Source of the DNA: Solenopsis invicta
Taxonomy: Eukaryota; Arthropoda; Insecta; Hymenoptera; Formicidae
Assembly (NCBI RefSeq): GCF_016802725.1
Contig: NC_052665.1
Location: 17,924,501 to 17,988,500, forward strand
Reading direction: 5' to 3'
Length of the DNA: 64,000 nucleotides
The position numbers were made by a program, and so were the translations under genes. This document shows, piece after piece, positions 40,474-53,530 of this stretch (position 1 is its first letter; the number at the start of each line of letters is the position of its first letter). The notes beneath the pieces were generated by a model. The model had not been told where the DNA came from and did not search any database. It worked only from the letters and a program-made list of their open reading frames with translations.

Positions 40474-43400
40474 CATATACATATGTATACGCGTCCAGGA
40501 ATATATCGACATTACCTGCATAACAAGATTCAATATTGCGTAATTCGATAAATACCGATGGTGGCTGTGCGCGCAAGGTTTCTCAAAGTTTCGGGGAATA
40601 TTGCATTTATTGCACTAAATATCCTAAGCTTATAATATCATAATCCTTTTAAAAAACACTGATCAACTGATCATAATTCATTACATAATAACAATCGCGT
40701 AATTATTGTACCCTTCCACTGAACTTTGCTCTGATTCGAAAATGTTTACTTGTTCTTTTATAGTTGAACTGTTGCAAAATGTCTTACTTAATCGTGGGAG
40801 GAAGCAGTTGGTCTGATTGCTCGTTAACGATGCAATTATTTACCGCCAGGTCAATAACGCAAGTTTTAGTTATTTCCCGAAAGAGAAGAGAGACGTTCGA
40901 TCACGCATCACCGATAACTTGCAAATGCCATGACCGTATTTTCGTTCCGATAATTACTAACTGCGATGAGCTTCGCGCGAGTCACGCACAAAATTGCACG
41001 AGGTTGTTAAAATGTGATATGCATTTTCCATTTACATCGCTGTTCGATACAAGTCGTTGTGAAAGTATATTAATTAAGGATTCCTTTCGAGCTTAATGAT
41101 GCTTCAAAGAAGAACTATTTTCTAAACAAAAGCACAATGAACATTAGAAGAGATAAAGGTGACGTTATTACAATTTGTTACGTCGGTGCACCGAGAAGCA
41201 TATGCGTCGGAATCAAAACTGCTGCTTTTTCGAGAGAGAAAGAGCGACTATTATTCTACGAGCGCAAAGCATCAGACAAATAACTTGCTGCTCACGCGAG
41301 CTTTTCGTTTCATGACCAGAAACACGGCGGTCTTATTAGAGAGGAACAATTGTATATGGCTTACAGATCTAACAGAGACCAACTATGTGAAAATTCACGC
41401 GGTCCTCGACAGTGATGATTCAAGTCGATTTCAAAGGAAAAATAAACAAGAGCTTTGCTCTCACGTAACGCGGAAAAATATCCAAATACTCTTTCTGAAA
41501 TGGCTGGATTATGTATATAAATTACGCGAAATTTGCAATTTGCTTCTTGCAACTAAATTCCTTTCACGTCCTCTTAAAATATACCACCGTATTACCGAAT
41601 ATTTAACTTAATGTTGTAATTAAACATAAACTACTAGAAAATTTGAAAATAATCATCTTTTTGTGATAAAAGTATCGATGATTACAAAATAAAATAAAAA
41701 GTAGAGTTAAAATTTTTTTATCTTTAATAAAATTATCAAAACAAAAAATTGTTAATGAATGTGTGCAATATCTTATAAAAATAATGCAAAAATTCAATAT
41801 TAAAAGTTTTGCTATTCATTTTCCTAATAGTCCCAAATTTTAAATACGATTGTATATAATTCTCTTCTTCGCGGAGGAGGTTGAGCAACGAAATGTAAAG
41901 ATACGTCGCGGTTCGCGCATTAAACTTGACAAAGTCAGCGGTTTGACTTGCAGAAAGTTGGCAACGTGTATGGAGTTATCGCAAAGCAAATGTTTGCAGT
42001 TGACGGAGTTAACTGAGACATTTGCGACAGTCTTTTTCCCGACTTAGCAAAGCTGTTTACAACATGCCCCCAACATTAAACTCGAGCAGTTTTCCTTCTT
42101 CCACATTAATATGTTGTTTATGTACATATATTTGAAATGTGTAATTAGAATATTTATTAAACATTATCGGATATCTTGTCAAAAACAGAACAATTGACTG
42201 TTTATTTGGAAATCAACCATTAAAATATTGAAGTTATTTAAACACAAATATCATTACATATTTTTCATTACAATATTAAAATTAAATGCTTAAGGAAAAT
42301 TTTCAACAACCAAGTTAATTAGTTAGAGAAGTTACATTAAAATGCAAAGAAAAAAATATTCAGCTGCTCGACTATTTTCGGCTTTTAATCTTGTCATTAG
42401 CTGATTCATAAAGATTACAAACTTTATAGCATACAAAAATTACTTTACAATTGTATATATACATATATAAATTTTTTATTATTTTTACTTTTGTAAAATA
42501 AATTTCCATTTTTTAAATAAACAAACGTAATTTTAATTTAATTGTATCAATAACGAGATGTATATAGGCAGTAGTAAGAGCATTCATGTCTTTGGTGATG
42601 ATTGAAATTGTAATCGTTCTCACCCTCTACTAACGTTCCCGGTGCATTTCGAAAGTTGCAAGTGGTATTTACGTTGACACATTGCATCAGTGTTTCGATA
42701 CAACTCGAAATCGGGATATTAACTATGTTTGAACACGCACTCAAGAGTAACTTGATATCGCTATATGTAGTTTACACGAGGTGGCCATCCGTAAAATAGA
42801 AAGGCAACATTTGCATTGCTAATTCCGTGCGTGGCATTACTTAATGTGTCTGTTGACTCGGAATAATATCTTAAAAGGAAAAGTCAATGTGCTCTTTGTC
42901 GTACAGCGTTCTTTATCATAAATATATACGATATATGTGCAGTTAGAAGAATACTAAATATCAATCTTTCAAAATAAATTTCGCTAATCTTCAATTAAAA
43001 CTTATTAAATAAATGTCTATTTACTAAGTACTTAATTGTTGTCTGGATAGAGAGGCTTGAAAGGATAATCCACTTCACAATTTGTTGTAAAAATATTTTG
43101 CAATAATAATGATCCCATTCGTAAAAATCTTATTTCTTCAAAAATTATTTTAGTTGAAATACTTTTATTTTAATCCTTTTACTTTTTGCCAAAAATTGCT
43201 ATAAAAAGAATTTCTTCAGAATTTATATCACATAATTCAGGCGTGTAAACGACCCTCTCACTCAAATCAATTTATTCGAATGAAAAATGAATTCGAATGA
43301 ATCTGCCGCTTCGGAATTTCTTACGATGAAGTTATTCCGGCAAGACGTCACTGTATCCAGAACGGCTGAAAAAAGCGGCACGGTAATTCGATCAAGGAAA

Positions 43401-44792
43401 AGCCTGCGGCTTTTCTCCCGACTTGAATAAGTATCGCGCCAGGGAGCGGAAGTGTCGTTCATCCCCGTTTTCTAACCCGGATCCTGCCGAAGATTTATTC
43501 GCGGCCCTACGCGAACAAGGAGAAAAGAAGACTGGAATCCGATGTGAGCGATCAGCGCTGTTACGCAGCTTTGTTTGAGTAGCAAGGCAGCACTGCTGCG
43601 TCCTGTAGATTCTCGTCGAAATCCAGAAATCTCCGTAAGCGAACACGGTACCGAGTCTTATCTTTTCTTTCGTTCTTGCAAACGAGGATCTAATATGTTT
43701 TTGATAGTCCATTAAAGCCGCTCCGCTCGAAAATTTCGTTACTTTGGGCCGTCGCGTGATGATCCTGATTATTTCGTGGCTTCGTTAGCAAGCTTGATAC
43801 GTATAATAGAATATCGAAAGTATCCCTAAACTATTTCTGTCAGTAATGAAGCGATAACGCCTAATCTTCTGAAATGTATCAAAACTGTATCAAGAAGTAC
43901 TAGATAGTGCAGTGTATAAGCGATTAAACTGTATGCAGCAATATAGCTCACTAATCCTTTATATTCTCTAGCGTTAGACAATCAAAATATTCACATTTTT
44001 ACACATTATTATTTTTAAAATATATACTAGATTAAAATTACGTATATGTATACTAAAACGTGTATTTAAAAAAAGACAAAAAGTTTAGTTATTAGTTATA
44101 GAAGGATTGAATAAGAGATTTTTTAATAAAATAGAATTAGAAAAACAGAAAATCTATTTAAAGAAAAATAAAGAAAAAATTAATCTAAGGAAATGTCTTT
44201 ATTTAAATAGAAGTACGTTCAACATTGCCTTAGAATCTATGCTACCTTGAAATAAAATATTTGTCAAGCTAAAAGGCGAGAGATCAGATTTAGAGAAGCT
44301 ATCGTAATTTAAATATGAGACAGAATGACATTAACGGCGCAAATATCGATCAGTTTTATTTCGAATACTGTCACGTACGTTTAAGCACATTAAAATCGCA
44401 ATAATCTTATTGTGTTTCTATTTAATAGCGCTGGTATACTCAGCGGATCCATTTAAACCTCCCTGCTGGGCTGTTACTGAACAAACTAATTTTGTAAATT
44501 GTAACGAGCACAACACGGCTGTTACACATGCAAGAAGCAAATGTGCATTGTCACACGCAATGCAATAAAAGTGCGCGGCAAAATTAATGAAATATTCACA
44601 ATTATTTTAATCTATCGATATTTCATTTTTTTATCTGAACAAGTATAACCCAAAACAATAAAACATAGTTAATAAAATAACATATTCATATTTTAAATTT
44701 AAAAAATGTATTTAAATATTTTAATAAATTAGCTTTATTAATAAAAAAATTGTTAATGTAAAAAAGCATTTTAAAAATTGACAAATAATAGT

Positions 44793-44922
44793 GTCAACGT
44801 AAACAATAAATATATCTGTAAAAAGATATTATACAATTGGCAAAAGAATACATTATTTAATGTATTGTATTTTTCTGCCAATTGTATATCTTTTTACAAA
44901 TGCACTTATTATTTACGTCGAT
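44793..44922. repeat. ~130-bp near-palindromic hairpin
   Basis: The left arm contains CGTAAACAATAA, CTGTAAAAAGATA, TACAATTGGCA and AATACATTA. The reverse complement of the right arm has CGTAAATAATAA, TTGTAAAAAGATA, TACAATTGGCA and AATACAATACATTA. The loop is only a few bases around TTTAA. No TA or other duplication was established at the ends. This is consistent with a palindromic MITE. Confidence 0.75.
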
Positions 44923-45346
44923 GAATTAATAAATCATCAGAAAAATTTGTAGAGTAAAAACTATATCCGCGTCCCAAACTGACTCGGTTAATAATAATTT
45001 CAGTGCAAAACTCCATCCTGTCTAGCGAAACGGATATGACATGTCCTCCTTAAGGCATTCACAATATTAATATGCATTATGAAATCGATCTCTCAAAGAT
45101 AAATCAATAAAATTAATTGAATATTCAAAATTCCCGATCACAGGCAATATAATCACAATTCGATCTCACGCGGGTTATGGTTAGGGAATAAATTAAATCT
45201 CGATATGAAAAAGGGACCACGCGAAAAATGCTGCGTTTAATCCGAACAATTGCTTTTCCGATACCAAACATTTCGCATACTGCCGTTCGTATCCCGACTT
45301 CGTACTCTTTTCGTGCTACCAGTGCCGCAACACCTCTTCTACATTT

Positions 45347-45411
45347 CTCTCTCTCTCTCTCCTTCTCTCTCCACCTCTTCCCTTTCGCTCTTTCTCTCTC
45401 TCTCTCTCTCT
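45347..45411. repeat. (CT)n polypyrimidine tract
   Basis: CT dinucleotides with CC and TT interruptions over about 65 bases, followed by TTTATTTATTTATTT. The Ser/Leu-rich ORFs here are repeat artefacts. Confidence 0.9.
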
Positions 45412-46215
45412 TTTATTTATTTATTTCCATCCCTTTTATGGAATAACGATTGGTGGAACATAGCGGTCCGATAAAATTGCAAAACAACTTTGGGCGATTA
45501 CGCAGATTTCACGTTCCGCCGCAAAGCTATATGCGTAAAAAGATTGCGCCAGAATCCAGCAGTACTTAATTGCTTATGGTTCGAATATGATTTAAGGATT
45601 CCTATTTTACGTTTTCACGTATAAGATATGCTTTTGCTATAATATTAATAATAAAATAACAATAATAATATTATATCATAATTTATTCAAATAATAATGA
45701 CATGCTATTGCTATACGTCTGAATTATTAAATGATAGATTACGCTGGAAAAACAGAATTATTGTAGATATAGCATTAAAAATAATATAAATGGATAGCTG
45801 CGATCATTCAGAGAGAAAGTAATCCTGACATCTAGATTTGCTTTATCAATTACATGCATGCGTAATAAGGCACGTTTTAGAAAAGGCGATCTGTATCTCA
45901 AACAAGATGAAATCAAATCATATTTATTCGTTTCATTCTGACATCTTCCGTCATGGTTCTTTATTCCAAGATGTCTTCGAAAACCTCTCCTCTAGTGGTA
46001 CATATAAATCTTGTTTCTCGAGAGGAATTGCACGTTACAAATCGCCTCGTCTTTCAGCTACAATAAGCAATATACAAAGATGCATGTACTCGTTCAAACA
46101 TAAGGACTCTAAGAACAGGTGCATCGGGTGGAACAAGATATCGGCAAAGAATTATATTTAAATGTGATAGACAGGGATACAGATATGTGAGGATATACAT
46201 ATACATAATATACAT

Positions 46216-46223
<8 letters not shown>

Positions 46224-46272
<49 letters not shown>
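46224..46272. repeat. Compound (TA)13-(TG)12 microsatellite
   Basis: (TA)n turns directly into (TG)n and is flanked by decayed ACATATAC units on both sides from about 46196 to 46292. Confidence 0.95.
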
Positions 46273-46273
<1 letters not shown>

Positions 46274-47091
46274 ACATATACGTATATATACATAAGTCAT
46301 GGAAATTTGTCGTCCTATCGCTTTATCGGAGCGAACCATATATTTTGCATATTTGCTTGATTTAAGAAGTTGCACAAATGCAGAGCATTCTTTTCGCAAA
46401 ATTCACACAAAACTTTAATATGTTATTAAAAAATTTCAACATAAATATTTAAAAATTATAATATTAAACAAAATTTTATATTGAAAACTTTATTCTAAAA
46501 TGTGTACATATTAAATTTTTAATAAAAATAATGATTAAACATTTAAGCTATTAATTGCTCTACAGAAATATTTTTATAAATTATTTAATTAATAACTCGT
46601 ATTTATTTGTAAAAATTTAGAGTAATTACGGATTATTTAACATCAAAACTCATATCGTTTCAAGGACTTGAACTTTAGACAGAAATGGATAACAAAATTT
46701 ATAAATTTCAATTTGTACAAATATACTCTAGGAAAATTATAATGCAAACTTATAAACGGTGTGAAAAGATGAATAGTAACATATCTGTATTTATCAGAGA
46801 GAATCTTATTAAGTTAGATGCTGAACCTTATGCAGTCTGTATAAGGGCACCCGCCCGCAGCGAAAATGTTCACTGCAAACCGCTGTCACCTTGTGCAGGA
46901 ATAATTCATCTTGAGGTAACATGGCGCGCGCGATACGACACCACTGATACACATCTCTATAGCATTACTTTCTACACGCGCATCCGGGTGCAGATAATAT
47001 GTGGGTCAAATTAACAATATGCATAGTGCACACATGAAGAACCAAGAGGAAGAGAGAGAAATAGAATGAAAGGAAAGCAGAGAGGAAGAGC

Positions 47092-47094
<3 letters not shown>

Positions 47095-47129
<35 letters not shown>
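47095..47129. repeat. (GA)n microsatellite within a purine-rich tract
   Basis: Uninterrupted AG dinucleotide for about 35 bases, preceded from about 47041 by nearly pure A/G sequence. Confidence 0.95.
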
Positions 47130-47133
<4 letters not shown>

Positions 47134-48904
47134 TAACGTTGCATGATGAAAATAAGAGACGTCTTTTAAATCTTACTTCGCGCAAGTGCTAATTACGTCG
47201 TCGTGCAGAAAGCCCTTTGTAAATTACGCTTTGAATAATCTCTCAAATGGAAATCACCACTATTATAAAGACTCTACAACTAAAAAGTTGTATTTTAATT
47301 TTGCATTCTAAAAATGCCTTTGAACACGACTAACATCTAAAAAATTTGAATATGAAAAAAACAGATAACTTGTGATTTCCTAACTATGGAATATATTTAT
47401 TGATGAGCAAAAGAATGGATTAAAACGAAGCAATGTTTTCTTATTTAAATGTTGGATCATAATTAAGAAACAAGTAAATAACGCAAAATAATTATATTAA
47501 GAACATAATAAATTTACATATTAATTAATAATAAATTTATTTAATTTAAATAATATTTATTCTTAAATATTCATCAAATTTTCTTCAATATATGAATTAA
47601 ATTATTTTAGAGAACTATGATTTATTATTTTATCTTTTAACACCACTGGCATTGCATAAATCAATAGTTTCTAAATGCTAATTAAGGAATATAATTTAAA
47701 ATTTAATTTTGTGAAGTACTTAAGGTTTTCACATAAAAGAGATGAATAACCGAGAAGAAAATTACTGACATTTACTGCACATGCAGGGAAAAATATATTG
47801 CGATTGTCGCGACAAGCTATCCACTTCACCGAATTAGATTCCAAAATTAATCAACCGTATGTATTATCTGCCTGAGATAGAGACACGAGAGTAGATGAGG
47901 CGCGAGAGTACCAAAATGACATCGAGAGTTACGATGAGAACAGAGAGACTGTTTGCCAGATTTATCTGACGTTACCTCGACCTTCTGCCTTACTGGAGCT
48001 AGATTCCGCCTCGACGAATTTACGAGATATAGAACATCGCGAATTTGTTTATCGCATCGTGGATTCCTGTCGGTATAGGACGATCTAGGGAACGTCTCGT
48101 CTAATATGCCAATCCTTCCACTTGCCTCGGGTGTGGAATACCGCGGTTTGTATATATCATACAGAACAAACAAGAGATCAATTCACCATTGAATGGGCCG
48201 CCGAGAGACACACGCTCGTCAGTCAACCGCGATGATAGCGATGTGGTCCTCTTGGAAAAAGGATATGCCACTTTTATCCGCAGGACATCGGAGATGTCTA
48301 TACGGACTAAAGTACGGTTTACGAGTCGCTCGGCCAACAAAGCAGCTTACCAACCTCTCTGTCCAATCGACGTAAATTGTTTCGCCAGAATTTCAGAGAC
48401 TTTCATCTCCTTTCCGCTTTTATATTAGAGAATGTATGTTAAGGTTGTACAATGTAAGTCATGATAATAAATAATATTTAACTCGTATAACTATATGCAA
48501 TAAATAAAAAGAATGACAAGTATATAAAAGCATTAATCCTTTAATTGCTATTGAATATAATTTTTGATATTAAATGTATAAATAAATACCTATTTATGGA
48601 ACTTCTTTGTAGAGATGATATGATATTTCATTATAAATGAAATCGAAATATGACTTTATCATTTATTAAAACTTGAAACTTAATTCGATGCAACTTGTTA
48701 ATTATAAGTTAAACAATTTCGTGACATTTATTTTTCCATCAAATGGAAACAAAAAAATAATATTTCTTGTCACAAAGAAAACTTTTTAATGATATTGAAA
48801 TCGTCTCGCACATTCGTCTCTCTTTTACAAACAAAAAAAATACTATTATTGTATAAAAGCACAAGAATCCAAAGAGATCATTCATATTGTTCTGGCTTTC
48901 TTCG

Positions 48905-48906
<2 letters not shown>

Positions 48907-48972
<66 letters not shown>
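48907..48972. repeat. Compound (AT)19-(GA)14 microsatellite
   Basis: AT dinucleotides (48907-48944) switch to GA dinucleotides (48945-48972) without a gap. Tyr-Ile and Arg-Glu ORFs across it are artefacts. Confidence 0.95.
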
Positions 48973-48975
<3 letters not shown>

Positions 48976-49518
48976 GATATACATTTTGCTGCAAAGCATT
49001 TTGCTTTTATCGTTTCTAGCACGAGGCTCTTTTTGTTTCTTAATGAAAAGAGCAAGTGGTAATCGAAGCCGTCATCGCAAGCGGTATCGTGCACGACATT
49101 ACACGCGACAATTTCGTAAAAATCATATTTCTAGATACACGAGATGAAACTACACGATCGAGCAAGGGGTAAATTACATGCTTCCCGATTATATATATGT
49201 ACAAATTGATGGACGTTAGACAGTTAAAATTACGAGAAAAAGAAACTTTCAACACTCACGTTCGCGATGATATTAATAAATCTCTCTGTAGCTACAACCT
49301 AAATAAAGTTTCATTATCTTGAATGATCTCTCGCTGATAGGCAAAATATATTTTATATCCCTTTAAATAAACAGAATATATAGGTATCGAGTTACCATCG
49401 CAAATATTACTTGTTATTCTATAATCATTTATTTCTAACACTACAATTAATTTCTCTATTTTTATTACACGATAATGTGAAATTAATACAGAGTAAAATC
49501 AGTAGAAATAAAACAAAA

Positions 49519-49543
49519 CGAGAGAGAAAGAGAGAGAGAGAGA
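49519..49543. repeat. Short (GA)n tract
   Basis: CGAGAGAGAAAGAGAGAGAG followed by AGAAG. Confidence 0.8.
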
Positions 49544-50230
49544 AGCTGCGATAATACCTTTAATAATAATCGCAAATAATTCACGGATACTGTGAAAATG
49601 TTTTTATATACAGCAGAAACTAATAAAATCGTCGTCCCCGGAATAACTCCAGCTAAACGTATGTTTACAGACTGGACTTCTTGCAGAGAGCATTAGTCCA
49701 CAGCAAGGGGTGGTCCCTTGTTATCGGCAGCGCACATTTTATATAGACTGGTACAGCGCAGATTGCGGCCGCGGTTTAACCAACGATAATGCTCCGCTTG
49801 CTCCGATACGTAATGTCGGCGATATTTCGTGCCACTCGATCGCGGGGTGCACTTGCACAATTCCCTTCGCCGTAAGGCGAGTATTAACGCTTTCCCAACA
49901 GAATCTTTCCTCTCTGATCGGATTGCAACGATTGTTTCGACAAACACGTTAAGTACCAAGCGTCATTTACATTGATAATTAATTCTTAATGGAGTAAAAC
50001 TTCCCCGCATTTCCTTAACTTTACAGACAAGTGTTGCTTTCTAGAGTTGCTTATACATAAATTTAACAAAGTTTTACATATATACAGAATAGACATCTAT
50101 ATTCAATAAAAAATAATTTCATTATACGTGTAAAGCGTATTATTATATAAACGCAAATCTTTCTTTTGGATATCGTATATTGTCTTTTTTGAACATAAAG
50201 AAAATAAAAGAAGAAAACTAATATTCTTTT

Positions 50231-50732
50231 CTTTATTTGAAAAGGTGAGAAGTGGGTCTGATCAGATAGCGGCTACTACTACTGCCAAGAGGAGTAGTAG
50301 CCCCGCTAGGTCGATCGAACTAGTAATTCCGCTTTAACATAAATTCGCACACGTCGCTCAAAGGCACAAACGTACATCCTGATTTAGTGAGCGTAGTAAA
50401 AAAGCAGCAATATCTCACGCAGTCAATGATCAAAGATGGCGATGTCGATTGGATGTAATTCTCCGCTATATTGATCGAAATTCTGTCTACAAATGGAAAA
50501 TTGCAAGTTGCGCAATGGGAATATTTATAAATTTATAACTTTATCGTGCAGTAGAAAATAACTATCTTTGATGTTCGCTTTTTCAGTAAGCACGCATACT
50601 AAATCAGGACGTTTGTCGCTTTGTACGCGAATCTAAATTACATTAAAGTGAAATTGCCAGCTTGATCGATCTGATCCCTTTTCACAGTAGTAATAAACGC
50701 TATCTAGTCCGACATAATACTTTCAAATAAAG
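50231..50732. mobile_element. ~500-bp foldback element with ~170-205-base imperfect inverted arms
   Basis: The left arm (50231-50437) and the reverse complement of the right arm (50560-50732) both begin CTTTATTTGAAA. They then share, in order, a GGTC/GGAC-type block followed by AGATAGCG, ACTACTACTG/TTACTACTG, GATCGA, CTTTAA, ATTCGC, ACAAACGT, CCTGATTTAGT, AAAAAGC and ATCAAAGAT. The spacer is 122 bases. Weaker pairing of A-rich sequence continues outward to roughly 50195 and 50765, so the true termini are uncertain. No ORF of transposase length is present. It is best read as a foldback-type MITE of unassigned superfamily. Confidence 0.75.
50271..50302. repeat. Small hairpin inside the left arm of the foldback element
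   Basis: GGCTACTACTACT pairs with AGGAGTAGTAGCC across a six-base loop (GCCAAG). The right arm keeps only the TTACTACTG part, so this stem is private to the left arm. Confidence 0.6.
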
Positions 50733-50801
50733 AAAAAACACTGGCTTTCTCTTTTAATTATTTATCACCTTCTAAATGTTCAAATAAAAAGACTTGTTTC
50801 A

Positions 50802-50802
50802 T

Positions 50803-50871
<69 letters not shown>
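50802..50871. repeat. Compound (AC)9-(AT)25 microsatellite
   Basis: AC dinucleotides (50803-50820) are followed directly by about 25 AT units (50821-50871), roughly 35-70 bases beyond the foldback element ending near 50732-50765. Confidence 0.95.
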
Positions 50872-50874
<3 letters not shown>

Positions 50875-51507
50875 TCTTATTTTTAATTTTCCATATTCAT
50901 GTATTCTGCATACCTAATTATAATACGTTTTCCATAAGAAAAAATAGTTTTATACAGAAAACATCAAATTTTGCAGTATTGCCATAAACGAAAATCCAGA
51001 TATGAAATGTTATTACATTTGACCTACTTTATGTTCTCTTTGAATCTCCGAATATATAACTAGACACGAAAGGGTTAAATCAGCACATTTGACATTTGCC
51101 CCTACTTTCGGACAAGATTTTCGAGGTTGACGAATACGTTAGACGTGTGTTAGACGACATGCACGCGTTTGAAGGACGACCATCGAGAAAGGTAACTTTG
51201 GTGAGTAGGATAAAGAGAAAATGTCTGAATGGCGCTACGGAATGAAAGGCTCTGTGAAATTGATAGAGCGAATCGGAGACGAAGCGTGACTGAACAAAGC
51301 GTAGGATAAAAGCTGCGCCAGAAATGCCGCCGTACATTGCAAAAGGTTAAAAGTGAATTTACACGATTCACACTTTATTACAATCTAAAATGATTATATC
51401 GGATAAACGAGTTTTCATTCAAACGTATTTGTTGAGATACAGCCAGGACTAAAGCTATTCAATATACATATCTAGGTCAAATTTTGATGGAAATTTCGTC
51501 TGAATGA

Positions 51508-51524
51508 TTTTTTTTTTTTTTTTT
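51508..51524. repeat. T17 homopolymer
   Basis: Seventeen T residues leading directly into the GTTTAAC-repeat segment. Confidence 0.9.
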
Positions 51525-51525
51525 G

Positions 51526-51587
51526 GTTTAACTTTTATTTGTTTAACTTTTTTGTTGCCGTTTTTGTTTAACGTTTAATTGTTTAAC
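51526..51587. repeat. Four spaced GTTTAAC motifs
   Basis: GTTTAAC occurs at 51526, 51541, 51566 and 51581, plus a GTTTAAT at 51574. The intervals are 15, 25 and 15 bases. GTTAAC/GTTTAAC resembles homeodomain or HNF1-like half sites, but a decayed T-rich tandem repeat is equally possible. Confidence 0.6.
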
Positions 51588-53472
51588 GTTACCTTGAATC
51601 AATCAAAAATCAGTAAAAAAACAAGGAGTAGATAATTGTTCATAGAAATCAAAGCGCTCCTCTTGGAAAGAGGACGTCAAAATTTCTCTTTTCATATGGA
51701 GGCATATTTATGAGAACGTTATGCGAGGCTCACTTCTCTCTTACGCTCTGACTCGTGGTAATTTATTCGAGATGATCGTCGAAAGCATTGCATAAATTCG
51801 TCCTTAAAAGGCGCGTCGCACGCTCTCCACTCAGCGCGGGATAAAAGTCGACACTCGGCATCGTTTACGACAATAAATAGTGTCGCAACGCCGAGAAAGA
51901 AATTGAATGAATTACGATGCGTCTCCAGCCGCCTCTTATCTCTCGTAATGTGACTTTAATTTACGATTCGCAAAGATTCGCATTGTGCTCTCGGTTTTCT
52001 CCTATTTCCCGTATTGCACGCGAATGCACTCTACGTAATTCTTGATTCTCGAAAATGTATAAACTTTTTTATTCAATATTCGTCTAACTTTTTGCACACT
52101 AATTAATAGTTTTTGTTATCACGTCAAATAAAAATTACGCTTGGCATGTAGAATTAACAAGAAATGCTATGTATAATGAATCTCTCTACACGTAAAAGTA
52201 TAATAACATGCTCTCCAAAATTAGTTGTAAAATAGTGAACTAATTATGAAACTAATTATGAAATATTGATTTCACAATATTAAAATTAATGCGTAGAGCC
52301 GCGAATAAATAATTCTCGATAGATATTATAATTTATAATAATTTACAAATCGTTAACTCGTCTAACGATCAGCAATAATCTGACGTAATCGTTTTAAACT
52401 GTTCGCGGTTTCGATGCGCGATCCGTTCGACAATCATACGTAAATGCACGTAGGTTACGCGTGTCACACAGCCTGTCGATGATTTATCTGAGAAGTGCCG
52501 ATAACCGAAACGGTGGTCTTCGCAGTGATTAAATCGTCATGCGGTTGTTGGCGTGACGTTATCAGGGTCGTGTGCAAATCACGACGGAGAAAGGCAAAGG
52601 CGAAATTTGAACGACGTAACAATGGTGGCAGTTACAGAGGACGCGATACAATTGGCAGGCCTCACGTTGGTATACGCGGTTTCGACGGGATGATCCAAGG
52701 ATGAACGGATAGAGGCCAACACTGCGACCAGGCTTTGATGCCGCGCGTGCCACGCAAACACGCTAAATCCGCTCGTCCGATCGCCCGTTCCGGATTGATT
52801 TAACCGTGCCAAGCAGGCTGATCTACCGATGCCCTTCGATGTCGGAAGTCGATGCAACTCAACGTCCAATTGTTCATCGATAATCGCTGATTTATCGATA
52901 GACGAGTCACGTACGAGCCGATGAAAGAGAATTTTATATATCGTCGTTATGTCGTTATATGGGAGGACGAGAAAGATTGACAACGCGTAATGAATCACAA
53001 AAACTGTCTTCGATAAAGAGATAATGGATTTGTCGCGAAGAACACAGGACGTTAACCATCGCATGAACGTTATTTATGATGAAGCAGATATAGGTTCCCT
53101 TTGAATTTGTGCTATTTCCCGCACGCAAAAAGTATTATTCTTTCATAGCGACTGAACGTCGCGAAATATAAATCGACGAAATGTGCTATAAATTCGGTTC
53201 TTGACAGTGTATTCTTAGCAGAGCCGCATGCAAAATATTTTCCACGAGCGTTCCACGAGCTGCGTTTATTTTGCTCGCTCACAACGACCAGATTAATAGT
53301 CGATCTGCCACCATTAATCCGCAAGTTTGTCCGGGCTTTAATTTAATCGCCGCAGCGAAGGATAATATTTTGTTGTAGTAGCCGAACGCATCCGGACAGA
53401 TCTGCCCGCGCGATCGATAAATTCATCTGACGTATATTATATTTTGGAAGAGTTCCCGAGAGAATATTTTCA

Positions 53473-53477
<5 letters not shown>

Positions 53478-53526
<49 letters not shown>
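53478..53526. repeat. (CA)24 microsatellite
   Basis: 49 bases of uninterrupted CA dinucleotide. Cys-Val ORFs on the opposite strand are artefacts. Confidence 0.95.

Positions 53527-53530
<4 letters not shown>

Noticed and set aside
41159..41611. 150-codon plus-strand ORF downstream of the dpr exon
   Set aside because: No domain, no Ig features, and amino-acid content typical of translated AT-rich noncoding DNA.
46054..46399. Tyr/Ile/Thr-His-rich minus-strand ORFs
   Set aside because: They are translations of the (TA)n(TG)n microsatellite.
46685..47014. 109-codon ATG-initiated plus-strand ORF
   Set aside because: No recognised family, no supporting signals, and no neighbouring exon structure.
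48739..49094. Ser-Leu and Tyr-Ile repeat ORFs on both strands
   Set aside because: They are translations of the (AT)n(GA)n microsatellite.
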